In this document: piece by piece, positions 1 to 6,868 of the stretch
How the letters are laid out: each line of letters starts with the position of its first letter
Numbering within the stretch: the stretch's first letter is position 1
Origin: Clostridia bacterium
GTDB lineage: Bacteria; Bacillota; DSM-521; Neomoorellales; Neomoorellaceae
Direction of reading: 5' to 3'
Assembly: GCA_012727745.1 (NCBI GenBank)
Contig: JAAYGJ010000171.1
Location: 1-10,710, forward strand
Length of the DNA: 10,710 nucleotides
Program-made: the position numbers and the translations under genes
The notes under the pieces: generated by a model
What the model was told of the DNA's origin: nothing
What the model saw: only the letters and a program-made list of their open reading frames with translations
Database searches by the model: none

Positions 1-6
1 GTCTAT

Positions 7-35
7 ATGATACCAGTATTTCCATTAAAAGTCAA
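7..35 (-). promoter_or_regulatory. Leftward sigma-A-type promoter
   Basis: On the minus strand a TTGACT -35 box (30-35) is followed after 17 nt by a TATCAT -10 box (7-12). This would fire toward the left edge, divergent from metG. In Bacillus subtilis abrB is divergent from metS, so an abrB-like gene beyond the window is a plausible target. That target is inference, since no coding sequence is visible here. Confidence 0.55.
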
Positions 36-81
36 CAATCTTTTAAAAACAATAGCCTTCTTAACCCATTATAGTTAAAAC

Positions 82-111
82 TTGACAACCAATATCAGCT
101 TTTAATATAAT
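82..111 (+). promoter_or_regulatory. metG promoter (sigma-A type)
   Basis: A perfect TTGACA (82-87) and a perfect TATAAT (106-111) are separated by 18 nt. Transcription would start near 118, leaving a leader of only about 27 nt before the GTG start. That is too short for a T-box or S-box, so metG is probably not controlled by leader RNA. Confidence 0.85.
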
Positions 112-144
112 ACACCTGACTTTTGCCGAAAGGGGACGACTGAG

Positions 145-2088
145 GTGGGGGATAAGGTATTTTACGTGACAACCCCAATTTATTATCCTAGCGATAAACT
201 GCATATCGGCCATGCCCTGACTACCACCATGGCTGATACCTTGGCCCGTTATAAACGGTTGCGCGGTTATGACGTTTACTTTTTGACCGGTTCCGATGAA
301 CACGGTCAGAAAATACAGCGAAGGGCCCAGGAAGCGGGCCTGGAGCCGCTAAAATTTGTCGATGGTATTGTTGCTACTTTTAAGGAGCTGTGGCGGCGTC
401 TTAATATTTCCTATGACGATTTTATTCGCACTACCGAGCCCCGCCATATGCATGCGGTACAGATACTTTTGCGGCGCATCTACGAACAGGGAGATATTTA
501 CAAAGCTACTTACGAGGGATGGTATTGCACTCCCTGCGAGACTTTTTTCACCGAACGCCAGTTAGTTGACGGTAACTGTCCTGACTGTGGCCGGCCGGTA
601 GAGTTGCTAAAAGAGGAAAGCTATTTCTTCAGAATGAGTAAATATGCCGACCGCCTCTTGCAGCATATAAAAGATAATCCTGATTTCATTCAGCCGGCTT
701 CCCGGCGTAATGAAATGATCAGTTTTATTGAAAGCGGTCTGGAGGACTTATGTATATCCCGTACAACATTCGACTGGGGCATTCCTTTCCCTATGGACAC
801 CGGCCATGTTGTTTATGTGTGGTTTGATGCTCTGACCAACTATATATCTGCGCTGGGCTACGGTACGGAAGATGAGAGCTTGCTCCACAAGTATTGGCCC
901 GAGGCTGTTCACCTGGTAGGTAAGGATATTGTACGTTTTCATACCGTTATCTGGCCAATTATACTTATGGCTGCCGGCCTGGAGCCGCCGCGCCAGGTTT
1001 ATGGCCACGGTTGGCTGTTGGTCGAGGGCGGCAAAATGTCCAAGTCCAAGGGCAATGTAGTTGATCCCATGGTATTAATAGATCGCTATGGTTCTGACGC
1101 CATCCGTTATTTCTTGCTACGGGAAATGCCTTATGGTTCAGACGGCGTTTATAGTGAAGAGGCGCTAGTTAACCGCATTAATACGGACCTGGCCAATGAT
1201 TTTGGCAACCTGCTCAGCCGTACTACAGCTATGATCGAAAAGTTTAATCAGGGGGTGCTGGCTGCCCCGGTCGCTTCGGAGCCTCTGGATGAGGATTTAA
1301 AGGCAGTAGCCCGCAAGGTACCGGCTGAACTGGATGCGGCCCTTAACAATTTTGAATTTTCCCGGGCCCTGGGAGCTATCTGGCGTTTAGTCAACCGGGC
1401 CAATAAATATATTGAAGAGACGGCGCCCTGGGCCCTGGCTAAAGACCCCACTAAGCAGCCTCGCCTGCAGACGGTGCTTTACAACCTGGCTGAAGTGGTG
1501 CGCCAGGCAACTATAATGGTAGAACCCTTTATGCCTGGGGTACCGGCCCGGGTCTGGCAGCAGCTGGGCCTGGCCGATGTTCCTGAAGCTCTGACCTGGA
1601 AGAGCCTGTCCGTCTGGGGAGCTATCCCGGCAGGTATTAAGATTCGGCGGGGGGCGCCCCTGTTTCCCCGGATTGATATTAAAAATTTGGAAGGAGATAA
1701 GACTGTGGCAACAGAAGCAACGGTGCCAGCAGCAGCGGAGGCGACAGAGGCTAAACCCGTTGAGGAGGAAATTACTATTGAAGAATTCGCCCGGGTTAAG
1801 CTAAAAGTTGCCCAGGTACTGGCAGCGGAAAAAGTAGCTAAAACAGACAAGCTGCTCAAGCTGGAAGTTAAAATGGGCGACGAGAAACGGACGATTGTTG
1901 CCGGTATTGCCCTCCACTACCAGCCCGAAGAACTGGTAGGCAAAAAGGTAGTTATCGTCGCCAACCTGAAGCCGGCCAAATTGCGGGGCATTGTATCTCA
2001 AGGGATGGTGCTGGCAGCCGTTGATGACGACGCCTTAAGCTTAATTACTCCTGAAAAGCCGGTCGACGACGGCGCCCAGGTACGTTGA
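145..2088 (+). CDS. metG: Methionyl-tRNA synthetase
   Basis: Cytoplasmic class I aminoacyl-tRNA synthetase that charges tRNA-Met with methionine using ATP. The 647-aa product has the HIGH signature at 20-23 and KMSKS at 297-301. Between them is a zinc knuckle, CxxC at 128-131 and CxxC at 145-148. The anticodon-binding helical region covers roughly 350-510. An Ala/Glu-rich linker (about 517-541) leads to a C-terminal EMAPII-type tRNA-binding domain (543-647), typical of dimeric bacterial MetRS. The start is GTG at 145, with AAAGGGG (129-135) about 9 nt upstream and the promoter immediately before it. tatD follows after 17 nt, so the two are probably cotranscribed, as metS and yabD are in Bacillus. 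An internal SD and in-frame GTG lie in the linker (separate entry). Length and motifs are normal and the gene appears intact. Confidence 0.98.
   Translation: MGDKVFYVTTPIYYPSDKLHIGHALTTTMADTLARYKRLRGYDVYFLTGSDEHGQKIQRRAQEAGLEPLKFVDGIVATFKELWRRLNISYDDFIRTTEPRHMHAVQILLRRIYEQGDIYKATYEGWYCTPCETFFTERQLVDGNCPDCGRPVELLKEESYFFRMSKYADRLLQHIKDNPDFIQPASRRNEMISFIESGLEDLCISRTTFDWGIPFPMDTGHVVYVWFDALTNYISALGYGTEDESLLHKYWPEAVHLVGKDIVRFHTVIWPIILMAAGLEPPRQVYGHGWLLVEGGKMSKSKGNVVDPMVLIDRYGSDAIRYFLLREMPYGSDGVYSEEALVNRINTDLANDFGNLLSRTTAMIEKFNQGVLAAPVASEPLDEDLKAVARKVPAELDAALNNFEFSRALGAIWRLVNRANKYIEETAPWALAKDPTKQPRLQTVLYNLAEVVRQATIMVEPFMPGVPARVWQQLGLADVPEALTWKSLSVWGAIPAGIKIRRGAPLFPRIDIKNLEGDKTVATEATVPAAAEATEAKPVEEEITIEEFARVKLKVAQVLAAEKVAKTDKLLKLEVKMGDEKRTIVAGIALHYQPEELVGKKVVIVANLKPAKLRGIVSQGMVLAAVDDDALSLITPEKPVDDGAQVR
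1689..1707 (+). promoter_or_regulatory. Candidate internal RBS and GTG start in metG linker
   Basis: GGAAGGAGAT (1689-1698) contains an AAGGAG Shine-Dalgarno core placed 8 nt before GTG at 1705, which is in frame with metG (codon 521). Initiation here would give a 127-aa protein holding only the linker end and the tRNA-binding domain, similar in size to free-standing Trbp111/CsaA proteins. The same bases encode ordinary linker residues, so chance is possible. Whether this site is used is inference. Confidence 0.35.
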
Positions 2089-2105
2089 TGCCAGCAGGAG
2101 TTGCC

Positions 2106-2867
2106 ATGATAGACTCCCATGCCCATCTCAATGACCCTGCTTATCAAAACAAATTGCCGGAGATAATTGCCAGCTGCAAGGAAGCTGGTGTAATAGCAGT
2201 TATTAATGTTGGTTATGACCTGGAATCTTCCCGCCGGGCGGTAGAGCAGGCTCATAGCTGGGATTTTATCCATGCGGCGGTAGGGATACACCCCCACGAT
2301 GCTGCCAGCTTTAATGAGGAGGTGGCAGCAACTATCCGCGGCCTGGCCTATGATTCCCGGGTAGTGGCAATTGGCGAGACGGGCCTTGATTACTATCGCA
2401 ATCAATCTCCCCGTCAGTGCCAGCAAGAGGTTTTTCGCTGGCATTTAAATTTGGCCCGGGAATTGCGCCTGCCAGTGATAATCCATGATCGGGAGGCCCA
2501 CGGGGATACGCTGCGGATTTTAAAAAAAATAAAGCCGGGCCCTGCTGGAGGGGTAATGCATTGTTTCTCCGGCAGCTGGGAGATGGCCCGGGATTGTTTA
2601 GATTTGGGCTTATATATTTCTTTTGCCGGTCCGGTTACCTTTAAAAACGCTACTAGGTTGCGGGAGGTAACAAAACGGATTCCCCTGGAACGGCTGCTGG
2701 TAGAAACTGATTCGCCTTTTTTGTCTCCGGAGCCTTACCGGGGGCAGCGTAACCAGCCTGCTTATGTAGACCGGGTGATAGCTGCTATCGCCAGCATCCG
2801 CGGCCTGGCCGAGGAGGAAGTGAGGGCGGCAACAACAGCCAATGCTCGTCGGTTATTTAATATATAA
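2106..2867 (+). CDS. tatD: TatD-family metal-dependent deoxyribonuclease
   Basis: Member of the TatD/YabD amidohydrolase-fold nucleases (TIM barrel, two divalent metals) that hydrolyse DNA or RNA ends; the cellular role in Firmicutes is poorly defined. The 253-aa product has every expected metal ligand: the N-terminal HxH (H5, H7), E91 in GETGLDYY, H127 in the IIHDRE motif, H152 in MHCFSGS, and D202 in ETDSPFLSPEPYRG. I chose ATG 2106 because AGGAG (2096-2100) lies 5 nt upstream and translation then begins MIDSHAHL, the usual family start. In-frame TTG 2085 and ATG 2088 overlap the metG stop and lack a well-placed SD. It follows metG by 17 nt and ends the unit just before an intrinsic terminator. 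Length is typical (about 255 aa). Confidence 0.95.
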   Translation: MIDSHAHLNDPAYQNKLPEIIASCKEAGVIAVINVGYDLESSRRAVEQAHSWDFIHAAVGIHPHDAASFNEEVAATIRGLAYDSRVVAIGETGLDYYRNQSPRQCQQEVFRWHLNLARELRLPVIIHDREAHGDTLRILKKIKPGPAGGVMHCFSGSWEMARDCLDLGLYISFAGPVTFKNATRLREVTKRIPLERLLVETDSPFLSPEPYRGQRNQPAYVDRVIAAIASIRGLAEEEVRAATTANARRLFNI

Positions 2868-2900
2868 CGTCTGATAGTAAAGTGAAACTGGTGCAGCGTA

Positions 2901-2939
2901 CCCGCCGTTGGAATTTAGCAGCGGCGGGTTTTTAATTTT
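2901..2939 (+). terminator. Intrinsic terminator of metG-tatD
   Basis: A 10-bp stem (2901-2910 with 2919-2928, one T-G wobble) rich in G+C closes an 8-nt loop. It is followed by TTTTTAATTTT (2929-2939). It lies 33 nt after the tatD stop, so it separates metG-tatD from the 3D-domain genes. Confidence 0.9.
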
Positions 2940-3016
2940 ACCGTCTCCGAGGAGGTATAAAGGGCAAATACTCTGGCAAGGCTAGGGGTTGGAATATTGT
3001 GGAAGGAGGGCTTCCG

Positions 3017-3994
3017 ATGGGAAGCTTTATTTCAACTTCTAGCCCCCAGATAGCTAAACTATGCAGGTGCATAGGGTTATTATTATCCTGCTTGCTGATA
3101 GGCCTATTATCGCTGTTAATGGTCGGCTGGAGCGACAGGCAAGTGGATATTACTGTCGATGGGGAGATGAGACAGGTACCCCTTAATGACTGGATACTGG
3201 GGGGCTGTCTCCACTCTGGTACTTCCGGGGCGGCGGCCCGTGAATGGAACATACCCCTGCCCGGTTTATGGTTCTGGCCCGGGATAAAACTGAGTATGGC
3301 CGGGAGCGTGCCGGTGGCGGCAGAGGTTGCTGGCTACCAGCTCTGGTCGCAGGTACCTACAGCAACACAAATTTTGGCTCAGGAAGGAATAAAGTTGAAC
3401 GAACTGGACCGGGTAGAAAGCAAGCTGGACAGCAGTGGCGCCGACCAGTATATCAAGGTAGTTCGGGTTCAGAATATTATTGAACTGCAACAAGAAGAAA
3501 TTGCTCCACCCCTGGTGCGCCGCCCAGAGCGCTATCTGGCGTTAGGACAAGAAAGATTGGTCCAAGAAGGCCGGCCGGGGGTACGCTATTATAAATACCA
3601 GGTCAAATTGGAAAACGGCCAGGAAGTGGAACGACAGCTACTTACAAGCTGGGTTGAGCTTGAAGCGCAGCCCCGCATAGTAGCCTATGGCAGTCGTGCT
3701 TATCCGGAAGTAGCAGCTCGGGAAGGGGAGACGCTTACGGTAATTGCGACGGCGTATACTCATACCGGCAATCGTACGGCCACGGGCATCTGGCCTTACC
3801 GGGGCATAGTGGCGGTAGATCCCCGGGTTATTCCCCTGGGGACCAGACTGTATGTTGAGGGCTATGGCTATGCAGTAGCCCAGGATACAGGCGGCCTGAT
3901 TAAGGGCAATCGCATTGATGTATTTCTAGATAGCGAGGAGGAAGCTATCCAGTGGGGCCGCAGGGAAGTTACTGTACGGATATTGGGCAAATAA
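3017..3994 (+). CDS. Membrane-anchored 3D-domain protein, divergent YabE paralogue
   Basis: Putative cell-wall-remodelling protein of the YabE/Rpf-like group. The 325-aa product has a short Cys-containing N-terminus, one hydrophobic segment (about 18-37) and an extracytoplasmic body. It carries one recognisable DUF348 segment (about 115-150), a G5-like region (about 155-225) and a C-terminal 3D domain (about 243-325). The three Asp residues that name the domain are present (D268, D290, D301), set in VDPRVIPLG, AQDTGG and NRIDVF. The first DUF348 unit is degenerate and Trp/Pro/Gly-rich (about 55-95), although the reading frame stays open. ATG 3017 is preferred over GTG 2999 because GGAGGG (3005-3010) lies 6 nt before it. 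The next gene is a better-preserved paralogue, so the pair probably arose by tandem duplication. The 3D fold is related to MltA-type lytic transglycosylases; activity here is inferred from homology. No convincing promoter is visible upstream. Confidence 0.85.
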   Translation: MGSFISTSSPQIAKLCRCIGLLLSCLLIGLLSLLMVGWSDRQVDITVDGEMRQVPLNDWILGGCLHSGTSGAAAREWNIPLPGLWFWPGIKLSMAGSVPVAAEVAGYQLWSQVPTATQILAQEGIKLNELDRVESKLDSSGADQYIKVVRVQNIIELQQEEIAPPLVRRPERYLALGQERLVQEGRPGVRYYKYQVKLENGQEVERQLLTSWVELEAQPRIVAYGSRAYPEVAAREGETLTVIATAYTHTGNRTATGIWPYRGIVAVDPRVIPLGTRLYVEGYGYAVAQDTGGLIKGNRIDVFLDSEEEAIQWGRREVTVRILGK

Positions 3995-4027
3995 ACAATT
4001 AAACAGATATTGACAAAAGATACCAGG

Positions 4028-4056
4028 CGCGGGGGCAGGAAAAAGTTGCCCCCGCG
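4028..4056. other. GC-rich hairpin without a T-tract
   Basis: A perfect 10-bp inverted repeat (4028-4037 with 4047-4056) encloses a 9-nt loop, GGAAAAAGT. No T-run follows on either strand, so it is not a canonical intrinsic terminator. It lies 33 nt after the first 3D gene and 30 nt before the candidate yabE promoter. It could protect the upstream mRNA 3' end or partly block readthrough. Confidence 0.7.
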
Positions 4057-4085
4057 TCGAACTAACTATCACCTCTGCAAAAAGG

Positions 4086-4116
4086 TTGCAAATATTATAA
4101 GGGGAGAGAGTATAAT
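4086..4116 (+). promoter_or_regulatory. Candidate promoter for the second 3D gene
   Basis: TTGCAA (4086-4091) and a perfect TATAAT (4111-4116) are separated by 19 nt, longer than optimal. A small inverted repeat TGCAA-N5-TTGCA (4076-4090) overlaps the -35 box and could be an operator. The -10 box is good and the -35 is modest. Confidence 0.5.
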
Positions 4117-4163
4117 GGCAAGGTAAAGCTTAGCCTGTACAACCAAGCAGGAGGTGACCTTTT

Positions 4164-5168
4164 ATGGTCAATTGGATAAAAGAATGGGGTCAGAAAAAGT
4201 TAAATGGGCGCTACTGCACATGGATGTGGTTGCTAGTGGCCGCTTTTTTATTTATCAGTGCTACCGGTTGGGTGGCGGTTAATTCTGTCTGGAAGCAAGT
4301 AACGATTGAGTTAGACGGCAGGGAGATTCAAACCCGCACTTTTGCCGCTGATGTGGCTAGCCTGTTAGCAGAAAATCAAATTAGTCTAAACCCTGAGGAT
4401 AGGGTTAGTCCGGCCCTGGACGCAGCTTTGACTAGCAAGATGACTGTCAGGGTAGAACGGGCTGTAACTGTCACCATTGGGGTTGACGGGCAGGAAAAAG
4501 AAATCGCAATACCCCCCGCTGCTACGGTTGCAGAGGCTTTAAACAAAGCCGGGATAGAGCTTAACCCGGAGGATCAAGTGACGCCGCCGGCAAATACTGT
4601 TCTGGCAGCAGGGGAACGGGTCAAAGTTACCCGGATAACTTCAGAAATAGTAACAGAGCAGAAAGAAATACCCTATCGGGTTGAACGTCGCGCCAATACG
4701 CAGATTGAAAAAGGGATTAATCAAGTTGTCCAAAGAGGGCAAAAAGGGTTGGCAGAGGAGCGTTACCGGGTAGTATATGAGGACGGCCAGGAGGTAAGCC
4801 GGGAACTGATCGCTACTGAGGTTATTAAAGAACCGGTAACGGAAATAGTGTCGGTTGGTGCCCTGCAACTGGCTTCTCGTGGTGGCCGTGACTTCCGTTT
4901 TCAACGGGCTTTTGTAGCTACTGCAACAGCTTACACTCATACCGGTAATCGTACCAAAACCGGCGTTTGGCCGCAGGTAGGGACGATTGCCGTTGATCCC
5001 AGTGTGATTCCGTTGGGGTCCAGGCTCTATGTCGAAGGATATGGTTTTGGTACTGCTCAGGATGTGGGCAGCTCTATTAAAGGCAACCGGATTGACGTTT
5101 TTGTCGACACAGAAGCAGAGGCTCGCCGTTGGGGCGTCCGCCAGGTGAAGGTTTATGTGCTACAATAA
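4164..5168 (+). CDS. yabE: YabE-like DUF348/G5/3D-domain cell-wall protein
   Basis: Predicted membrane-anchored, surface-exposed cell-wall protein related to resuscitation-promoting factors; Firmicute members are thought to act on peptidoglycan. The 334-aa product has a basic N-terminus and a transmembrane segment (about 20-39). Two DUF348 repeats follow (about 44-92 and 98-152), both with the VDG/LDG start and the TVAEAL-type helix. A G5 domain spans about 155-235 and a 3D domain about 250-334, with D278, D300 and D311 in the same 22/11 spacing as the upstream paralogue. ATG 4164 has a near-perfect SD, AGGAGGTGA (4149-4157), 6 nt upstream. Position between tatD and rsmA matches B. subtilis yabE. 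It probably has its own promoter at 4086-4116 and ends at the terminator at 5253. The family is confident; the enzymatic step is inferred. Confidence 0.92.
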   Translation: MVNWIKEWGQKKLNGRYCTWMWLLVAAFLFISATGWVAVNSVWKQVTIELDGREIQTRTFAADVASLLAENQISLNPEDRVSPALDAALTSKMTVRVERAVTVTIGVDGQEKEIAIPPAATVAEALNKAGIELNPEDQVTPPANTVLAAGERVKVTRITSEIVTEQKEIPYRVERRANTQIEKGINQVVQRGQKGLAEERYRVVYEDGQEVSRELIATEVIKEPVTEIVSVGALQLASRGGRDFRFQRAFVATATAYTHTGNRTKTGVWPQVGTIAVDPSVIPLGSRLYVEGYGFGTAQDVGSSIKGNRIDVFVDTEAEARRWGVRQVKVYVLQ

Positions 5169-5178
5169 TATTTTGCTG

Positions 5179-5295
5179 CCCTGAAAAGGTGCCCGGAGGC
5201 CAATCCTGCCTTATCGGGGAAATATCTGATTTCAGAGCGATGGCTGACAGGCAAAACCCACCTTGTGGTGGGTTTTGTTTTCTCCCTTTTCAGGG
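5179..5295. repeat. Inverted repeat flanking the yabE terminator
   Basis: CCCTGAAAAGG at 5179-5189 is exactly complementary to CCTTTTCAGGG at 5285-5295, with 95 nt between them. The right arm is itself a short hairpin (TCCCT-tttc-AGGGA). Inside, CCCG/CGGG and AGGC/GCCT can nest into a hairpin at about 5192-5219. The yabE terminator lies inside the span and the rsmA promoter lies just downstream. Confidence 0.45.
5253..5281 (+). terminator. Intrinsic terminator of yabE
   Basis: A 10-bp perfect stem AAAACCCACC / GGTGGGTTTT (5253-5262 with 5267-5276) closes a TTGT loop and is followed by GTTTTC. The A-rich left edge makes it potentially bidirectional. It separates yabE from rsmA. Confidence 0.9.
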
Positions 5296-5305
5296 ATAGA
5301 TTAAT

Positions 5306-5334
5306 TTGTACCCGGCCCGGAGATGTAGTATAAT
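5306..5334 (+). promoter_or_regulatory. rsmA promoter (sigma-A type)
   Basis: TTGTAC (5306-5311) and a perfect TATAAT (5329-5334) are spaced by 17 nt. The transcription start would fall near 5341, leaving a leader of about 14 nt that contains little beyond the SD. This promoter would drive rsmA and the DUF458 gene. Confidence 0.75.
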
Positions 5335-5354
5335 ACGTATGTGGAGGGATAAGG

Positions 5355-6236
5355 GTGAATTCGGTAGCTACCCCGGGGAAAACTAGGTCTATAGTCCGTA
5401 GAAAAGGCTTGCAGCCAAGGAAGACCCGCGGCCAAAATTTTTTAGTTGACGCTAATATTGTGCGTAATATAGTCCGGGCTAGCGGTCTTGGTCCTGCTGA
5501 TATGGTTGTGGAAATAGGTCCCGGGTTGGGAGCCCTTACTCAGGAGTTGGCTGAACGGGCAGGAATGGTAATTGCCGTTGAAATAGACAGGGAATTATTA
5601 TCCAGTTTAAAAGAAACTCTGGCTGGCATAACAAATGTTAAGCTGGTAGAGGCAGATGCGCTTAAGGTTAATTTTGACTCGCTGGTGGCGAGATACGCCA
5701 CTGAGGATGGAGGAAGGTTACCCACTTATAAGGTTGTGGCTAACCTTCCTTATTATATAACGACTCCCCTTTTGATGCACTTATTGCTTAACAGGTTTAA
5801 TATTTCGGAAATGATATTGATGGTCCAGGCAGAAGTAGGTTACCGGATGCTGGCTGCGCCGGGTAATAAGGAGTACGGAGCTTTAAGTGTGGTAGTGCAA
5901 TATTTTAGCCAGCCGACCCGGCTTTTTAAAGTGCCACCTACGGTTTTTTATCCCCGGCCCAGAGTGGATTCGTTGGTTGTAAAACTAACCTTGCGGCCTT
6001 ATCAGCAGATAAAAGACCTTGATGAGGACCTGTTTTTTTTAGTGGTCAGGACAGCTTTCAACCAGCGCCGTAAGACCTTGCTAAATGCTTTAGCTAAGCT
6101 GGACTTACCCAAGGAGATATTGGCGCAGGCCCTGCAGGGGGCTGGCATTGATCCCCGCTGGCGTGGGGAAACGCTAAACATTGCACAATTTGCTGCCTTA
6201 ACGACAGCATTGCAGCGGTACTGGGAAAGAAGGTGA
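5355..6236 (+). CDS. rsmA: 16S rRNA (adenine1518-N6/adenine1519-N6)-dimethyltransferase
   Basis: KsgA/RsmA methylates two adjacent adenines in the 3'-terminal helix of 16S rRNA with S-adenosylmethionine, late in 30S assembly. The 293-aa product has the KsgA N-terminal signature around GQNFLVD (about 26-32). SAM motif I is at 53-59 (EIGPGLG), the acidic ribose-binding motif in VEIDREL at about 75-81, and motif IV NLPYY at 130-134. The C-terminal helical domain (about 205-293) contains the RTAFNQRRKTL stretch typical of the family. The start is GTG 5355, with GGAGGG (5343-5348) 6 nt upstream; nearby downstream starts lack an SD. It is the first gene of a two-gene unit with the DUF458 gene 4 nt downstream. 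In B. subtilis rnmV immediately precedes this gene; here it does not. Length is normal. Confidence 0.97.
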   Translation: MNSVATPGKTRSIVRRKGLQPRKTRGQNFLVDANIVRNIVRASGLGPADMVVEIGPGLGALTQELAERAGMVIAVEIDRELLSSLKETLAGITNVKLVEADALKVNFDSLVARYATEDGGRLPTYKVVANLPYYITTPLLMHLLLNRFNISEMILMVQAEVGYRMLAAPGNKEYGALSVVVQYFSQPTRLFKVPPTVFYPRPRVDSLVVKLTLRPYQQIKDLDEDLFFLVVRTAFNQRRKTLLNALAKLDLPKEILAQALQGAGIDPRWRGETLNIAQFAALTTALQRYWERR

Positions 6237-6240
6237 TAAA

Positions 6241-6717
6241 ATGTACTACGTCAACCCTACCAAGGGGCGTTTGACCGCTGAGGAAATGTTTGCTGATATA
6301 ATGCAGTTTATCGATGCCAATCCAGAGGCTCGCTACAAGGTTATTATCGGTACTGATTCTCAGTCCCGGATGCGCACTTGTTTTGTTACGGCAATCATTA
6401 TTCACCAGGTAGGACGTGGGGCGCGTTACTATTACTGCAAAAAGTACCAGCGAAAAATTACCTCACTGCGTCAGAAGATTTTTTATGAGACCGCGTTAAG
6501 CCTGGAAACAGCCAGCTTTATTGCTCAAATGCTGGCTGCCAATGGCCACCCGGAACTCAACCTGGAAATACACCTGGATATCGGCAATAATGGGGAAACC
6601 AAGGAACTGATCCGGGAAATAGTAGGGATGGTAGTAGGCAGCGGTTTTAACGCCAAAATCAAACCGTACTCCTGCGGTGCATCCAAAGTTGCAGACAAGT
6701 ATACTAAGAGCGGCTAG
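6241..6717 (+). CDS. DUF458/YkuK-family RNase H-like protein
   Basis: A 158-aa protein resembling the DUF458 (YkuK) family, whose fold is predicted to be RNase H-like; no reaction is established. Candidate metal-binding acidic residues sit where that fold would put them: D39 at the end of strand 1 in IGTDSQ, D113 in HLDIG, and D152 near the C-terminus in VADKYTKS. An Arg/Lys/Tyr-rich stretch (about 60-82) could contact nucleic acid. ATG 6241 is preceded by AGAAGGTG (6228-6235), partly inside the rsmA stop region. The 4-nt gap strongly suggests cotranscription and translational coupling with rsmA. The closing terminator is at 6756. The context suggests rRNA or RNA processing, but this is inference. 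Length is close to B. subtilis YkuK (about 170 aa). Confidence 0.85.
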   Translation: MYYVNPTKGRLTAEEMFADIMQFIDANPEARYKVIIGTDSQSRMRTCFVTAIIIHQVGRGARYYYCKKYQRKITSLRQKIFYETALSLETASFIAQMLAANGHPELNLEIHLDIGNNGETKELIREIVGMVVGSGFNAKIKPYSCGASKVADKYTKSG

Positions 6718-6755
6718 CTATAATTATTAATTATCCAGGCAGCTGGTAATATGGC

Positions 6756-6804
6756 GAGGGCTGCCTTTAAGCAGTTAGCTTAAAGGCAGCCCTCTGTTAT
6801 TTTT
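6756..6804 (+). terminator. Intrinsic terminator of rsmA-DUF458 unit
   Basis: A perfect 17-bp stem (6756-6772 with 6778-6794) closes a 5-nt loop and is followed by TGTTATTTTT (6795-6804). No T-run lies on the other side, so it serves the plus-strand genes. The converging hydrolase gene has no obvious terminator of its own before this hairpin. Confidence 0.9.
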
Positions 6805-6868
6805 GTTTATCATTTTTTAGCCATGTTGTGGCCTATTGTTTATGCCGGGCACTATTTTTCAAGGCAGG

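Noticed and set aside
112..144. T-box or S-box leader before metG
   Set aside because: The leader is only about 27 nt from the predicted start site.
145..303. Minus-strand open frames across metG (for example 61-303, 748-1008, 1479-1859)
   Set aside because: They lie opposite a clear conserved gene, show no family resemblance and lack good Shine-Dalgarno sites.
2085..2105. Earlier TTG/ATG starts for tatD overlapping the metG stop
   Set aside because: No SD at a good distance; ATG 2106 has AGGAG 5 nt upstream and gives the family-typical N-terminus.
2949..2961. GAGGAGG and TATAAA before the first 3D gene
   Set aside because: No start codon follows the SD-like bases, and no -35 box fits the TATAAA at 16-18 nt.
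3244..3483. 79-codon plus-strand frame inside the first 3D gene
   Set aside because: Gly/Arg-rich shadow frame with no SD; the overlapping 3D gene frame is continuous and family-consistent.
3995..4163. ydaO-type c-di-AMP riboswitch before yabE (often seen upstream of wall genes)
   Set aside because: The conserved riboswitch core bases were not seen; only a simple hairpin and a promoter are present.
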